From CAYFPS01 sp964345075 (GTDB taxonomy: Bacteria; CAIWAD01), in contig CAYFPS010000014.1 in assembly GCA_964345075.1 (NCBI GenBank), positions 1-64,000 on the forward strand: a DNA stretch of 64,000 nt, in the 5' to 3' direction. The notes under the pieces are model-generated. The model saw only the letters and a program-made list of their open reading frames with translations. It searched no databases and was not told the DNA's origin. How positions within the stretch are numbered: position 1 is the first letter of the stretch; every line of letters begins with the position of its first letter. Made by a program: the position numbers and the translations under genes. Shown piece after piece: positions 35,033-43,496 of this stretch.

Positions 35033-36559
35033 CTAGTCCTGAGCCTGATTATCAAAGTCACCGAGGACGAGCATCACGGCTTCCATGTCCTCGGAAGTCA
35101 ATCCAGTACGCTCCATGGCCTTGCTGGCTGGATCGTTGAGGAAATCCTCAACATGGGCATAGCCGGCGCCAATCAGGATATCCTTGTAGGCGCGCGGCAG
35201 GTCCACCACATCGGCCACCTTGAAGTCCTGGAAATAGGCAGAGACACAGCGGCGGGCGCTGCGAACCTCTTCTTCCGGCAAACCGGTCTTTTCGATGAGC
35301 ACGGCAATCGGTTCGTCCAGCAGGCGCTCGGCGTGATACACGCCCGCCTCGATGAACTTGCCCGTGATCGTGTCCGGAATGCCCACCACATCCATGATGC
35401 CCAGATCCTCGTCTTCAGCCTCGGTCGTGAGCTCCATCGACAGGTGATCGGATTCGCTGGCCAGAGTCAGATCGTAACCCGTGATCTCTGCCGCCAGGCG
35501 GAAGACCATGTCATCGGCCGGATCAAAGACGAATTCGCCTGTATCACCGCGCAGCTCGTGACGCTTCTGCTGGCGCTCGATCATGCCGCGGTACTCTTCG
35601 TCGGAAAGAACCACCAGCGCGCGCTCGGAACCCTGCAGGATAACCTTGAGCGGCTTGTTGGGGCTCATCGCCTTCTTGATCAGGCTGACGGGATCGGCGG
35701 CGAAATCGATGATGTCGATTTTTTCTTTGCCCACCTCATTGACAATCGCCTGAATGCGCTGTCCCTTCATGCCCACGCAGCTGCCGACAGGATCGATGCG
35801 CGGATCGGTGCTCTCCACCGCGATCTTGGTGCGGCGACCGGGCACACGGGCAATCTTGCTGATGCGAATGATGCCATCAGCAATTTCCGGCACTTCCACT
35901 TCGAAGAGGCGGCGGATGAAATTGGGATCGGCCCGTGATACAATGATCTCCGGGTCGCGATTGTTCTCGCGGCGCACATCCTTGATGAGGGCGCGCAGGC
36001 TCGAGGAGCGATGGATCTTCTCGGATTTGATCATCTCCGAGGGCGGCATGCGGAACTCGACATGATCGATATTGAGGATCACGCCCTTGTGCTTGTCCAC
36101 CTGATGCACCTCGGCATGGATCACCTCACCGATGCGATCCTTGTATTCCTCGTAGACCGAGTTCTTCTCGATCTCGCGGATCTTGTGCATCAGCGCCTGC
36201 TTCAGGTTGAGAATCGTGCGACGACCGAACTTGCGGTAGTCGATAATCTCCACCACTTCTTCGCCGACTTCCACTTCCGGATCCAGCTTGCGGGCATTGG
36301 TCAGTTCGATCTCGAGATGATCGTTCTCGACTTCACCGTCCTCAACCACTTCCCATTCGCGGTAGATTTCGATGTCGCCCTTGTCCAGATTGAAGGTGAC
36401 GTAGAAGGACTCTTCCGAGTCGAAACGCTTCTTGAGCACGGAAATGAAGGCGGATTCCACAACTTCCTGGAAATCCTGCCGGTCGATGTTCTTGCTCTCA
36501 AGCAGTTGTATTACGGCATCTACAATCGAGACGCCTTCCACCTTGCGCGCGTCCTTCAT
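35033..36559 (-). CDS. nusA: Transcription termination/antitermination protein NusA
   Basis: Binds RNA polymerase and nascent RNA to govern pausing, termination and antitermination. The 508-residue protein has an N-terminal polymerase-binding domain, an S1 domain (about residues 130-200), two KH domains (VGMKGQRIQAIVNE with the GxxG loop) and a C-terminal helix-hairpin-helix region (KDILIGAGYAHVEDFL). The start at 36559 follows GGGAGAG; the longer frame runs into rimP. Order rimP-nusA-L7Ae-infB. Confidence 0.95.
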   Translation of the reverse strand: MKDARKVEGVSIVDAVIQLLESKNIDRQDFQEVVESAFISVLKKRFDSEESFYVTFNLDKGDIEIYREWEVVEDGEVENDHLEIELTNARKLDPEVEVGEEVVEIIDYRKFGRRTILNLKQALMHKIREIEKNSVYEEYKDRIGEVIHAEVHQVDKHKGVILNIDHVEFRMPPSEMIKSEKIHRSSSLRALIKDVRRENNRDPEIIVSRADPNFIRRLFEVEVPEIADGIIRISKIARVPGRRTKIAVESTDPRIDPVGSCVGMKGQRIQAIVNEVGKEKIDIIDFAADPVSLIKKAMSPNKPLKVILQGSERALVVLSDEEYRGMIERQQKRHELRGDTGEFVFDPADDMVFRLAAEITGYDLTLASESDHLSMELTTEAEDEDLGIMDVVGIPDTITGKFIEAGVYHAERLLDEPIAVLIEKTGLPEEEVRSARRCVSAYFQDFKVADVVDLPRAYKDILIGAGYAHVEDFLNDPASKAMERTGLTSEDMEAVMLVLGDFDNQAQD

Positions 36560-36578
36560 TGACACGACTCTCCCATGC

Positions 36579-37034
36579 TTACCATTCGAGCCAGTAGCGG
36601 ATGGAACGGATTGTATCACGGGCCACAGTCTGTGTACCCGTTTTTGCATCCAGTTCCAGTTCCGTTTCTGTCAGGCCACGCAGCGTGCCGCGCAGCTCCT
36701 TTTCAACTTTTTCACCCTCGCTTTCAACGAGGTATACCAGACGAATTTTTCGCCCGACCGCCCTTGCCAGCAGCCGCGGGTGGTCCAGCTCGTGGGCCAG
36801 ACCGGGGGAGTTGACTTCCAGACGATAGGCCTTGTCCAGCCACTCAAGTTCATCCATGCGCTGACCAATGGCGCGATTGAATTCGGCCAGCTGATCCACG
36901 CGGACGCCCTGATCCGTGTCCACCAGCACGCGCAGAATGCGCCCGTGGCTGTCACCGGTGAACTCAAGATCCACCAGGAAAGCCTCGGCAGGCAGCAATC
37001 CGTTGATTTCTTCGCGCAGTGCGACCAGATCCAT
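36579..37034 (-). CDS. rimP: Ribosome maturation factor RimP
   Basis: A 151-residue factor for 30S assembly. Family features are the N-terminal ferredoxin-like domain (LVDLEFTGDSHGRILRVLVD), then YRLEVNSPGLAHELDHPRL (the hallmark SPGL) and a C-terminal SH3-like domain. The start at 37034 has GGAG five bases upstream; the open frame upstream runs through a terminator-like stem and is rejected. First gene of the rimP-nusA-infB operon. Confidence 0.94.
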   Translation of the reverse strand: MDLVALREEINGLLPAEAFLVDLEFTGDSHGRILRVLVDTDQGVRVDQLAEFNRAIGQRMDELEWLDKAYRLEVNSPGLAHELDHPRLLARAVGRKIRLVYLVESEGEKVEKELRGTLRGLTETELELDAKTGTQTVARDTIRSIRYWLEW

Positions 37035-37046
37035 GACAACTCCAAT

Positions 37047-37112
37047 AAAAAAGTGGGCCTGGGCCCACTTCCATCGTTCCTGACGGAAGACCTGCCTGAG
37101 CTGTTGGCTCAG
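37047..37112 (-). promoter_or_regulatory. rimP leader: terminator hairpin just before the ribosome site
   Basis: AAGTGGGCC and GGCCCACTT (37051-37070) form a 9-bp stem followed by TTTTAT, only 13 bases before the rimP start. A second small stem (CTGAGC with GCTCAG) lies upstream near 37097-37112. A terminator in the leader of the operon encoding NusA would allow attenuation or NusA feedback. It could instead simply end transcription of the TPR gene. Confidence 0.65.
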
Positions 37113-37199
37113 CGTCGCCGAAGCGACATGCAGGCAAGGTCCGGAAGCCCGGGTCAACCCGCAAGGGGAACCGCAACTTCCTTTCGCAGCAGCAAGCCC

Positions 37200-37877
37200 T
37201 TACTGCATGCGAAGCATCCTTTCCCTGGCGACCTCGGCGCGCGTCTTTTCAGGCGCGGTCGGATAGTTCTCAAGCAAACGATCGATCAGCCTGAGACCCT
37301 CATCCGGCTTGCCGGCGCGCTCCCAGCAAAGAGCGGCATTAAGCAGGTTGGCGCTGGCGCGGAAGTTGCCTTCCTGCATCAGGCCGGCGCGCGTCCAGTG
37401 ACGGGCGGCGTCTTCCCACTTTTCCTCGCGCTCATCGCAAACAGCCAGCCCACCCAGGGCAGCGGCTTCCATGAAGTCGCCACGGCTGCGGGCGTGGAGA
37501 TAGTGATCAAGCAGTTTGCGAGCCTCGGCCAGATTGTCCTGACGCAGGGCCATCATGCCCTTGAAGTAGAAAGCATCAATGGCGGCTTCGCTACCGGCGG
37601 CCTCGGCCTCGACACGATCGAACCACTCGCCTGCTGCCGTGTATTCAGCGGCCTCGAAGTGCGCGATGGCACGATTCAGCAGGACCTGTGAAGCGGCTTC
37701 CTTGTTTTCCTGACTGCGCATCCAGGCGGTTCCACCGATTACGGCAGCCACCAGCACGATCACAACACCGATCACCAGACCACGGTTGCGATTGAAGGCC
37801 TCCCAGGCGTTCATAATGCCATTGACGAAGGCGTCTTCGTTCAGGTCTTCCTGCTCAAGCTGACGATACTCGTTCAT
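37200..37877 (-). CDS. Membrane-anchored TPR protein (YfgM-like)
   Basis: A 225-residue protein with one membrane helix near residues 34-52 (VIGVVIVLVAAVIGGTAW) followed by tetratricopeptide-like helix pairs (AIAHFEAAEYTAAGEWFD; ALRQDNLAEARKLLDHYL; CWERAGKPDEGLRLIDRLLENY). The short cytoplasmic N-terminus and outside TPR domain match the YfgM/TPR_21 family, which associates with the Sec translocon and periplasmic chaperones. It lies between tRNA-Arg and the rimP operon. Moderate certainty on the subfamily. Confidence 0.8.
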   Translation of the reverse strand: MNEYRQLEQEDLNEDAFVNGIMNAWEAFNRNRGLVIGVVIVLVAAVIGGTAWMRSQENKEAASQVLLNRAIAHFEAAEYTAAGEWFDRVEAEAAGSEAAIDAFYFKGMMALRQDNLAEARKLLDHYLHARSRGDFMEAAALGGLAVCDEREEKWEDAARHWTRAGLMQEGNFRASANLLNAALCWERAGKPDEGLRLIDRLLENYPTAPEKTRAEVARERMLRMQ

Positions 37878-37922
37878 CGAATCCCCAGAAATTTCATTTC
37901 GCAGCCACCGGGCCGTCGGTCA

Positions 37923-37996
37923 TGCCCCCGAGAGGACTCGAACCTCTGGCCTACGGTTTAGGAAACCGTTGCTCTATCCACCTGAGCTACGGAGGC
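37923..37996 (-). tRNA. tRNA-Arg (CCT)
   Basis: A 74-base cloverleaf on the minus strand: acceptor GCCTCCG with CGGGGGC (one T-G pair), D arm AGCTCAGGTGGATAGAGC, anticodon stem ACGGT/ACCGT with loop TTCCTAA giving CCT, and T arm AGAGGTTCGAGTCCTCT. The discriminator is A and CCA is not encoded. Confidence 0.95.
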
Positions 37997-38490
37997 AAGC
38001 AAGTCTGCAAAGGTATGGCAATGTGGAAGAAAAGGCAAGGGGGGGGGGCAGTTAGAGAATAGCTCATAGCTTATAGATGAAGAAGGCGTCAGGCGTCAGG
38101 CGTCAGGCGTTAGCCCTGGGGACGTGGTGTCGGCTTGTCCCGATTTATCGGGAACGTGGTGTCGGTCCGCTTCAGCTTCGCCCCGAAGCCGGTCCTCGCT
38201 GAAGCGGTAGCCGTGCCGATGGGTCGGCACTTCGCCAGGGGCCATTTGCCGACTTCGTCGACAACTGCCCCACTGGCCTGATGGTCGGTGTCGGACAGGG
38301 TGTCGGCTTGTCCCGATTTATCGGGGACGTGACGTCGGACATGGTGTCGGACGTGGTGACGGACATAGCTTTGCATTTCTGTCCAATGCCCCTCACATGT
38401 CAATCAGGCCGAACACTCAGGCGAACAAGATTCAACCCCTCCACCACACCCTGATCCACCAAGAAGGCCAGGCGTTAGCCTGAGGAAGTA

Positions 38491-38573
38491 TCCAGTAACC
38501 AGCGACCAGGTTCCAGCCAGAAAGTATCGCTGGAATTTGGAAACTGGCTCCTGGCTTAATGGCTTGCTGGCCT
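38491..38573 (+). repeat. 83-bp dispersed repeat, copy 1
   Basis: Matches 38844-38926 with five mismatches in 83 bases. Contains the short palindromic stretch TTCCAGC..GCTGGAA and ends TTAATGGCTTGCTGGCCT. Confidence 0.85.
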
Positions 38574-38843
38574 GCTAATCCTTCCCAGATGCCGCTTGCG
38601 GCATCAATGAAACACGGTTTATCTGGCGGACACCGATCGCGCATCTGTTCGAAGCGTGCAGCGAAGCAGCACGCAAGTTATGCGCGGCAATCTGAGAGCT
38701 GCTTTCTTTGCTTTAGAAAACGTTGACTCACGAATGGTCTGTGCAGAACGCACTTTGCGTTCTGCTGCTGTTCGCTTGCGAACAGCCTTGCAGCAGCAAA
38801 GAAAGAAGGCCCCCACGGCAGTGGACAATAGCCGGAAGAAGTT

Positions 38844-38926
38844 TCCAGTTACCAGTGGCCAGGTTCCAGCCAGAGAGTATCGCTGGAATCTGGAAACTGG
38901 CTCCTGGCTTAATGGCTTGCTGGCCT
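38844..38926 (+). repeat. 83-bp dispersed repeat, copy 2
   Basis: The second copy of the 38491-38573 repeat, same orientation, 353 bases downstream. The DNA between the copies is made of other palindromes, so the pair may be a composite mobile palindrome. Confidence 0.85.
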
Positions 38927-39026
38927 TCTGCCCCCGCTTTCTTCCCGCTTTCGCGGGAATGACAGGGGGTGACGGCTGGCCTGCTGCCCCCGCGTACGCG
39001 GGGGTGACGGCTGGCTTGCTGGCAAC

Positions 39027-39048
39027 TAAAAAGGGCCCAAAGGCCCTT
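39027..39048 (-). terminator. Terminator after mscS
   Basis: AAGGGCC/GGCCCTT stem with a four-base loop, followed by TTTAG on the minus strand, about 20 bases after the mscS stop. Confidence 0.8.
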
Positions 39049-39070
39049 GAAGAATCGAATGTGGCACAGC

Positions 39071-39895
39071 CTATGGCGTGTGATTGTAGTGATGGATGTC
39101 GCGCTGGGGGAAGGGAATCGAAATGCCGCGGGCATCGAAGTTCTCCTTGACCTTGCGCATCATGTCAAAACGTACGGCCCAGTAATCACCGGAATCCAGC
39201 CAGAGGCGCACCACCAGGTTCACCGAGCTTTCGCCCAGCTCGCTGACCTCGACGAAAGGCGCCAGGTCCTGGTGAACGCGGGAATCTGCGCCGGCCAGTT
39301 CCAGAATCACATCGCGGGCCAGACCAATGTCGTCCCCATAACCGATGCCGAAGGTCATGTCGCAGCGCCGGGTTGGCATGGCACTGTAATTGACAATGGA
39401 ACCGTTGGCAATGGGTCCATTGGGCACGATAATCCGTCGATTGTCCGGTGTCAGCAGCACGGTATTGAAAATCTGCACCGCATTAACACTGCCCGCATGC
39501 CCTTGAGTCTCAATGTAATCGCCAACCTTGTAAGGACGCAGAATCAGAATCAGCACTCCGCCCGCAAAGTTGGACAGGCTGCCCTGCAGGGCCAGACCTA
39601 CGGCCAGACCGGCCGCACCAAGTACCGCGACAAAGGAGGTGGTGGCAATACCCACCATGCCGGCAACACTGATCAGCAGCATGAGCTTCATGCCCACGCC
39701 ACCAACCGAAAGCAGGAAGGGCCTCAGGGTCGGGTCGATGTTGCGCGCATCCAGCAGCCGCCCCAGCAGACTGATCAGGCGGGCGATAATCCACAATCCG
39801 ACAACAAGGACAACAATGGCCGTCAGCAGCCGGGGCGCCCATTCGCCCACCAGCGTGCCAGCCATGTCCAGCAATTTATCCGCATTGACTTGCAT
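39071..39895 (-). CDS. mscS: Small-conductance mechanosensitive channel (MscS family)
   Basis: An inner-membrane channel that opens under membrane tension to release solutes. The 274-residue protein has three membrane helices. The third is the pore helix GAAGLAVGLALQGSLSNFAGG with the Gly/Ala pattern of MscS. The beta domain follows (RPYKVGDYIE, VQIFNTVLLTPDNRRIIVPN) and then the C-terminal alpha/beta domain. The start at 39895 follows AAGGGGG. It lies ten bases after the DUF3078 gene and is probably cotranscribed with it. Confidence 0.93.
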   Translation of the reverse strand: MQVNADKLLDMAGTLVGEWAPRLLTAIVVLVVGLWIIARLISLLGRLLDARNIDPTLRPFLLSVGGVGMKLMLLISVAGMVGIATTSFVAVLGAAGLAVGLALQGSLSNFAGGVLILILRPYKVGDYIETQGHAGSVNAVQIFNTVLLTPDNRRIIVPNGPIANGSIVNYSAMPTRRCDMTFGIGYGDDIGLARDVILELAGADSRVHQDLAPFVEVSELGESSVNLVVRLWLDSGDYWAVRFDMMRKVKENFDARGISIPFPQRDIHHYNHTP

Positions 39896-39905
39896 TCGAA
39901 CCCCC

Positions 39906-40745
39906 TTAGAAGGTGTAGACAATACCAATGGCCAGATTCTGCTTCCATTGACGGCGCGCCGAGATGTCCGCATCGCGCAGAATGCGCAGGTTGAAGGACA
40001 TCTGCACCGCCTTTGAGACCTGAGCCGTGATTCCCGTGTCCCAGTCGGTGTCGATTTCGCGGAATTCGCCAAAGTTATAGAAGGTGCGCAGGCTGGTGGC
40101 CAGGCTGGCAGTATCGTTCAATTTGCGCTCGTATTCGGCGATCAGCTCGATACCAAACTCACTGCGCAGAGTTTCGATTTCACCCGCTGTGTCCGGATCA
40201 TCCGCCCAGCCGTACTCTTCACTTGAAAAGGTCTGCTTGGCGGCCAAACCAGCTTTCAGCTTGACATCGTGCTGAAGCACAACTCCGAAACCGGCGCTCT
40301 CGATCAGATAGGCAGGATCCAGCATCTCGGAATTCTGCGTCTTGGTGCCGGCATCATCGTCATAAACAAAGCCATCGGCCAGCTGCGTCATAAAGGAGAC
40401 ACCCACATAGGGCTGGACGTGCATGTCTTCCTTGAAGGTCATGCGGGCTGAAAGGTTGAGCTCGTCGGAAGACTTGCGAAACTCATCTTCCCCAAGCTTG
40501 GACTCGCCGTAACTTAAGCGCCCTTTCAGTTCCAGAGAATGGGTGTCATGGTGCTTGACGGCCTTGCCCTTGACATCAAACTGCCAGGAAACAGCGTCAT
40601 CGCCGCCCCCTGCCCAGTTATCAAAACTGGCTTGCGTCAGGTTGAATGCTGCCTGCCCACTTCGCGTCCATCCTTCAACAGGCTCCTGTGCTGAAAGGAC
40701 GGAACAAGCGCCAAGCATCGCCAGCGCCACAAGAACTCGTTTCAT
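39906..40745 (-). CDS. DUF3078-family outer-membrane protein
   Basis: A 279-residue exported beta-rich protein. The signal peptide (MKRVLVALAMLGACSVLSA) ends at an Ala motif. The mature N-terminus has FNLTQASFDNWAGGGDDAVSW, the hallmark of DUF3078 proteins known mainly from Bacteroidetes and relatives. Alternating strands (for example LELKGRLSYGES, AQVSKAVQMSFNLRIL) end in a terminal aromatic (VYTF), as in outer-membrane barrels. The start at 40745 has GGAG upstream. Its function is unknown in the family. This gene supports FCB affiliation. Confidence 0.85.
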   Translation of the reverse strand: MKRVLVALAMLGACSVLSAQEPVEGWTRSGQAAFNLTQASFDNWAGGGDDAVSWQFDVKGKAVKHHDTHSLELKGRLSYGESKLGEDEFRKSSDELNLSARMTFKEDMHVQPYVGVSFMTQLADGFVYDDDAGTKTQNSEMLDPAYLIESAGFGVVLQHDVKLKAGLAAKQTFSSEEYGWADDPDTAGEIETLRSEFGIELIAEYERKLNDTASLATSLRTFYNFGEFREIDTDWDTGITAQVSKAVQMSFNLRILRDADISARRQWKQNLAIGIVYTF

Positions 40746-40826
40746 GTTGACTCCATCTGAACTGTGTGAAGGCAAAAAGATCCAAACTATGGTTCAACAA
40801 ACAAACCGATTCCTGTGAAAACAGAT

Positions 40827-40852
40827 CGCCCCGACTGGGAAAGGCCGGGGCG
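40827..40852 (-). terminator. Terminator after ftsZ
   Basis: CGCCCCG and CGGGGCG (7 bp) around a 12-base loop, followed by ATCTGTTTTC on the minus strand. It separates the division cluster from the DUF3078-mscS pair. Confidence 0.75.
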
Positions 40853-40904
40853 AAATGTTGAGACGGAGCCATGAAACCTCCGCCTCGCTTTCGGGAATAG
40901 TGGT

Positions 40905-42230
40905 TTAGTCCATTGTGCGCCTGAGGAAGGTGGGAAGCTCCAGATCCTCACCGGCGCTGTTGCCCTGAAGCCCGCCGCCAAAGGGAACCTCTTTCACAGG
41001 TTGACGGGCAACGGTCGGCTCGTCGAAAAGTTCTGGTGTGTCCACCAGCCTGAGGCCACTGCTGAAGCCGCCATTGCTGGTGACCGGGCCCGAGGGGCGA
41101 ATCGACTTCACCGGACTCTGGTTCCAGGTAACCTGAACCGGTGTGGCTGTATCACGCTTGACCTCCTCCGCACCCAGGCGGTGAATGCCCATGGTCCTGC
41201 GCTCATTTTCATCTTCGAGCAGGGTCGGTCTTTTTTCCTGAGCCGGTGCATGTTCCTTGAGACCCGTCGCCACCAGGGTCACCTGAATGGAATCATCCAG
41301 CCTTTCGTCGCAAACCGTTCCCAGAAAAACATCCGTGTCCTGTCCCACGGCATCGGTGATCGCCTGCATGGCCATGTTGATGTCGTTCAGACTGAGCTGA
41401 TGACCACCCGTTATGTTGACCAGAAGCTTGCGTGCGCCACGTATTGACACATCTTCCAGAAGCGGGCTGGAGATGGCCTGCTCCGCGGCGGCCTGCGCTC
41501 CATAGCCGCCATCGCTCAGACGCGCAAGGCCGACACCCATCAGCGCATTGCCCTGCACGCTCATCACTTCACGCATGTCGGCGAAATCTCTGTTGATCAG
41601 GCCGGGAATGGTGATCATGTCACTCACGCCGCGCACAGCGTTCAGCAGGACATCATCAGCCACCTTGAAGGAATCAAGCAGGCCAAGGCGCTCATCCACG
41701 ATATCCATCAGACGCTGGTTGGACACGACAATCACTGTGTCCGCCTCTTCGCGCATTTTCGCCAGGCCCTCTTCGGCTCGCCGCATGCGGTGCTTCATCT
41801 CGAAAATGAAGGGCCGTGTTACAACGCCGACAGTTAAGGCCCCCATCTCCCGGGCAATGCGGGCAATCTCGGGACCTGCTCCCGTACCGGTTCCACCGCC
41901 CATTCCAGCCGTGACAAAAACCAGATCCGCTCCGGCGATGACTTCGCGCAGCTCGGCCTCGTCCTCCAGAACGGCATCCCGCGCCAGCTCGGGCTTGGCG
42001 CCCGTCCCCAGTCCGCGTGTCAGGGTTTTGCCAATCTGGATGCGTGTGGTGGCGGCGTTATTGGCCAGTGCCTGCACGTCCGTGTTTACAACTGCAAACT
42101 CGACACCCTGCAGACCTGCGCGCACCATGCGCTGCACGGCATTGCCGCCAGCACCGCCTACACCCAGCACCAGAATACGGACCATGGAGTTTCCCAGCTC
42201 CTCGTCCAGTTCAAACAAGAGTCCTGCCAT
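40905..42230 (-). CDS. ftsZ: Cell division protein FtsZ
   Basis: A tubulin-like GTPase that forms the division ring. The G-box GGGTGTGAGP lies near residue 95, the N-terminal nucleotide loop is GVGGAGGNAV and the catalytic T7 loop is NRDFADMREVM. After the globular part there is a variable linker, then the conserved tail LELPTFLRRTMD that binds FtsA. The 441-residue start at 42230 follows GGGAGAAG. It is last in the division cluster, preceded by two FtsA-like genes, and has its own terminator. Confidence 0.97.
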   Translation of the reverse strand: MAGLLFELDEELGNSMVRILVLGVGGAGGNAVQRMVRAGLQGVEFAVVNTDVQALANNAATTRIQIGKTLTRGLGTGAKPELARDAVLEDEAELREVIAGADLVFVTAGMGGGTGTGAGPEIARIAREMGALTVGVVTRPFIFEMKHRMRRAEEGLAKMREEADTVIVVSNQRLMDIVDERLGLLDSFKVADDVLLNAVRGVSDMITIPGLINRDFADMREVMSVQGNALMGVGLARLSDGGYGAQAAAEQAISSPLLEDVSIRGARKLLVNITGGHQLSLNDINMAMQAITDAVGQDTDVFLGTVCDERLDDSIQVTLVATGLKEHAPAQEKRPTLLEDENERRTMGIHRLGAEEVKRDTATPVQVTWNQSPVKSIRPSGPVTSNGGFSSGLRLVDTPELFDEPTVARQPVKEVPFGGGLQGNSAGEDLELPTFLRRTMD

Positions 42231-42269
42231 GTTCTTCTCCCGAAAGCTCATTTCGACATGGGACATCAT

Positions 42270-43496
42270 TTACAAGGCGACCTGGTCGCGCATACGACCC
42301 AGGAAGTCGGTGAACATTCGCAGCGGTTTTCTACCCCGGGAAGACGCGTGTCCGCTCAAGGCCCGCTTTGCCAGCGCCAGTGCCGGAGTCCAGATGGCCA
42401 GCTCCGGCTGCTTTTCCGCGTCGACAATCCCAAGGGGAGTCAGCGCGCGTACAGGGTGACGGTACTGCTGCATGATCAGTTCCGGCAGCCCCTTCAGCTG
42501 TGATCCGCCGCCCGTGATCACCACGCCCGCACCCAGCAACCACTGGACATTGGCGCGTTTCAATTCAATCACAACCTGCTCGAGAATCTCCTCCATGCGC
42601 GGTTGTATCACCTGACAGAGCTGACTCTGTGTGATCTCGATAAAGCCCCCGTCCATTCCGTTCATGAAGAAGTTCGGGTCCTCATCCTGCTCGTTCACGA
42701 AGCAGATTCCATGCTCGAGTTTGATTCGTTCCGCTTCATCACGGGTCAGATGAAAGGCGCTCATGATATCGCGTGTGATCGCTTCGCCACCAACGGGAAG
42801 GCTGGCCGCATGACGTATCCGGCCATCTCTTACCAGAAGGATGTCTGTGGAGATGGCGCCGATATCAAGCATGAGCGTGCCCAGCAGTTGTTCATCTGAT
42901 GAAATGAACTCAGTCAGGGCGAGGCTTGTCAGATGGATACCCTCAACCTTGATCGCGGCCGCATTCATGCAGGTGCGCATGCTGCGCAGAAAGACGCTGG
43001 GAACCGTGATACACAGACTTTTGCAGCTGAGGCGAACAGCGTGCAGATCCAGCGGGTTCTTGATGCCGGGCACACCGTCCATTTCATATTCTTCCAGCAA
43101 GGTATGCAGGAGATCACGGTCGATATGAAGATTGTCTCCCTGCTCTACGCGATCTCGCAACTTTTCAATGTGCTCCCGACGAATTCGGCTGGACTCCCTG
43201 TCTTCAGGATCACGTGTGACAATCAAAGCCGGCTCTTCGCTGGAGCAAAGCAGGTCTGTTCCTGATATGCCCAGATCCAGTGACTCAATCGGATCACCAT
43301 AGGAGTCCTCTGCCGCCTCAATCGCGTGATCGATCAGGTCCTTCATGGAAAGGGGAAGCTCACGGTCATAAGGACGGGAAGGCACCTCGCCTGCACCCAG
43401 TATTCGAATGCGTGATGCATCCAGACACTCCGCGACAAGAACGCGAATACCGCTACGCCCGATATCAATGACAGCCTTTCTAGCCGGGGCGGCCAT
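42270..43496 (-). CDS. Second, divergent FtsA-like actin-fold protein
   Basis: A 408-residue actin-fold protein between the canonical ftsA and ftsZ. The phosphate-1 loop is AVIDIGRSGIRVLVAE, phosphate 2 is TLMLDIGAISTDILLVRDG and the adenosine motif is GVVITGGGSQLKGLPELI. The order and length fit FtsA or the related PilM proteins. The middle is unlike its neighbour, and the C-terminal amphipathic tail is RKPLRMFTDFLGRMRDQVAL. The start overlaps the ftsA stop by one base. Role: probably a partner or specialised copy of FtsA in the divisome (inference). Confidence 0.82.
   Translation of the reverse strand: MAAPARKAVIDIGRSGIRVLVAECLDASRIRILGAGEVPSRPYDRELPLSMKDLIDHAIEAAEDSYGDPIESLDLGISGTDLLCSSEEPALIVTRDPEDRESSRIRREHIEKLRDRVEQGDNLHIDRDLLHTLLEEYEMDGVPGIKNPLDLHAVRLSCKSLCITVPSVFLRSMRTCMNAAAIKVEGIHLTSLALTEFISSDEQLLGTLMLDIGAISTDILLVRDGRIRHAASLPVGGEAITRDIMSAFHLTRDEAERIKLEHGICFVNEQDEDPNFFMNGMDGGFIEITQSQLCQVIQPRMEEILEQVVIELKRANVQWLLGAGVVITGGGSQLKGLPELIMQQYRHPVRALTPLGIVDAEKQPELAIWTPALALAKRALSGHASSRGRKPLRMFTDFLGRMRDQVAL

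Larger units (their letters stand above)
38039..39020. repeat. Gene-free cluster of tandem, dispersed and palindromic repeats
   Basis: No credible gene lies between 37997 and 39070. The stretch holds a G-run (about 38040), AGGCGTC tandem units (38090-38111) and two copies of TCCCGATTTATCGGG(A/G) palindromes (near 38138 and 38313). It also has a 12-bp repeat containing GTCCGAC on the minus strand (38330-38370). Paired stems follow at 38748-38770 (GCAGAACGCA/TGCGTTCTGC) and just after (GCTGTTCGC/GCGAACAGC). The stem-forming TCCCGC-tttc-GCGGGA and CCCCCGCGTACGCGGGGG lie near 38945-39004. This is typical of REP-like intergenic mobile palindromes. Confidence 0.8.
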
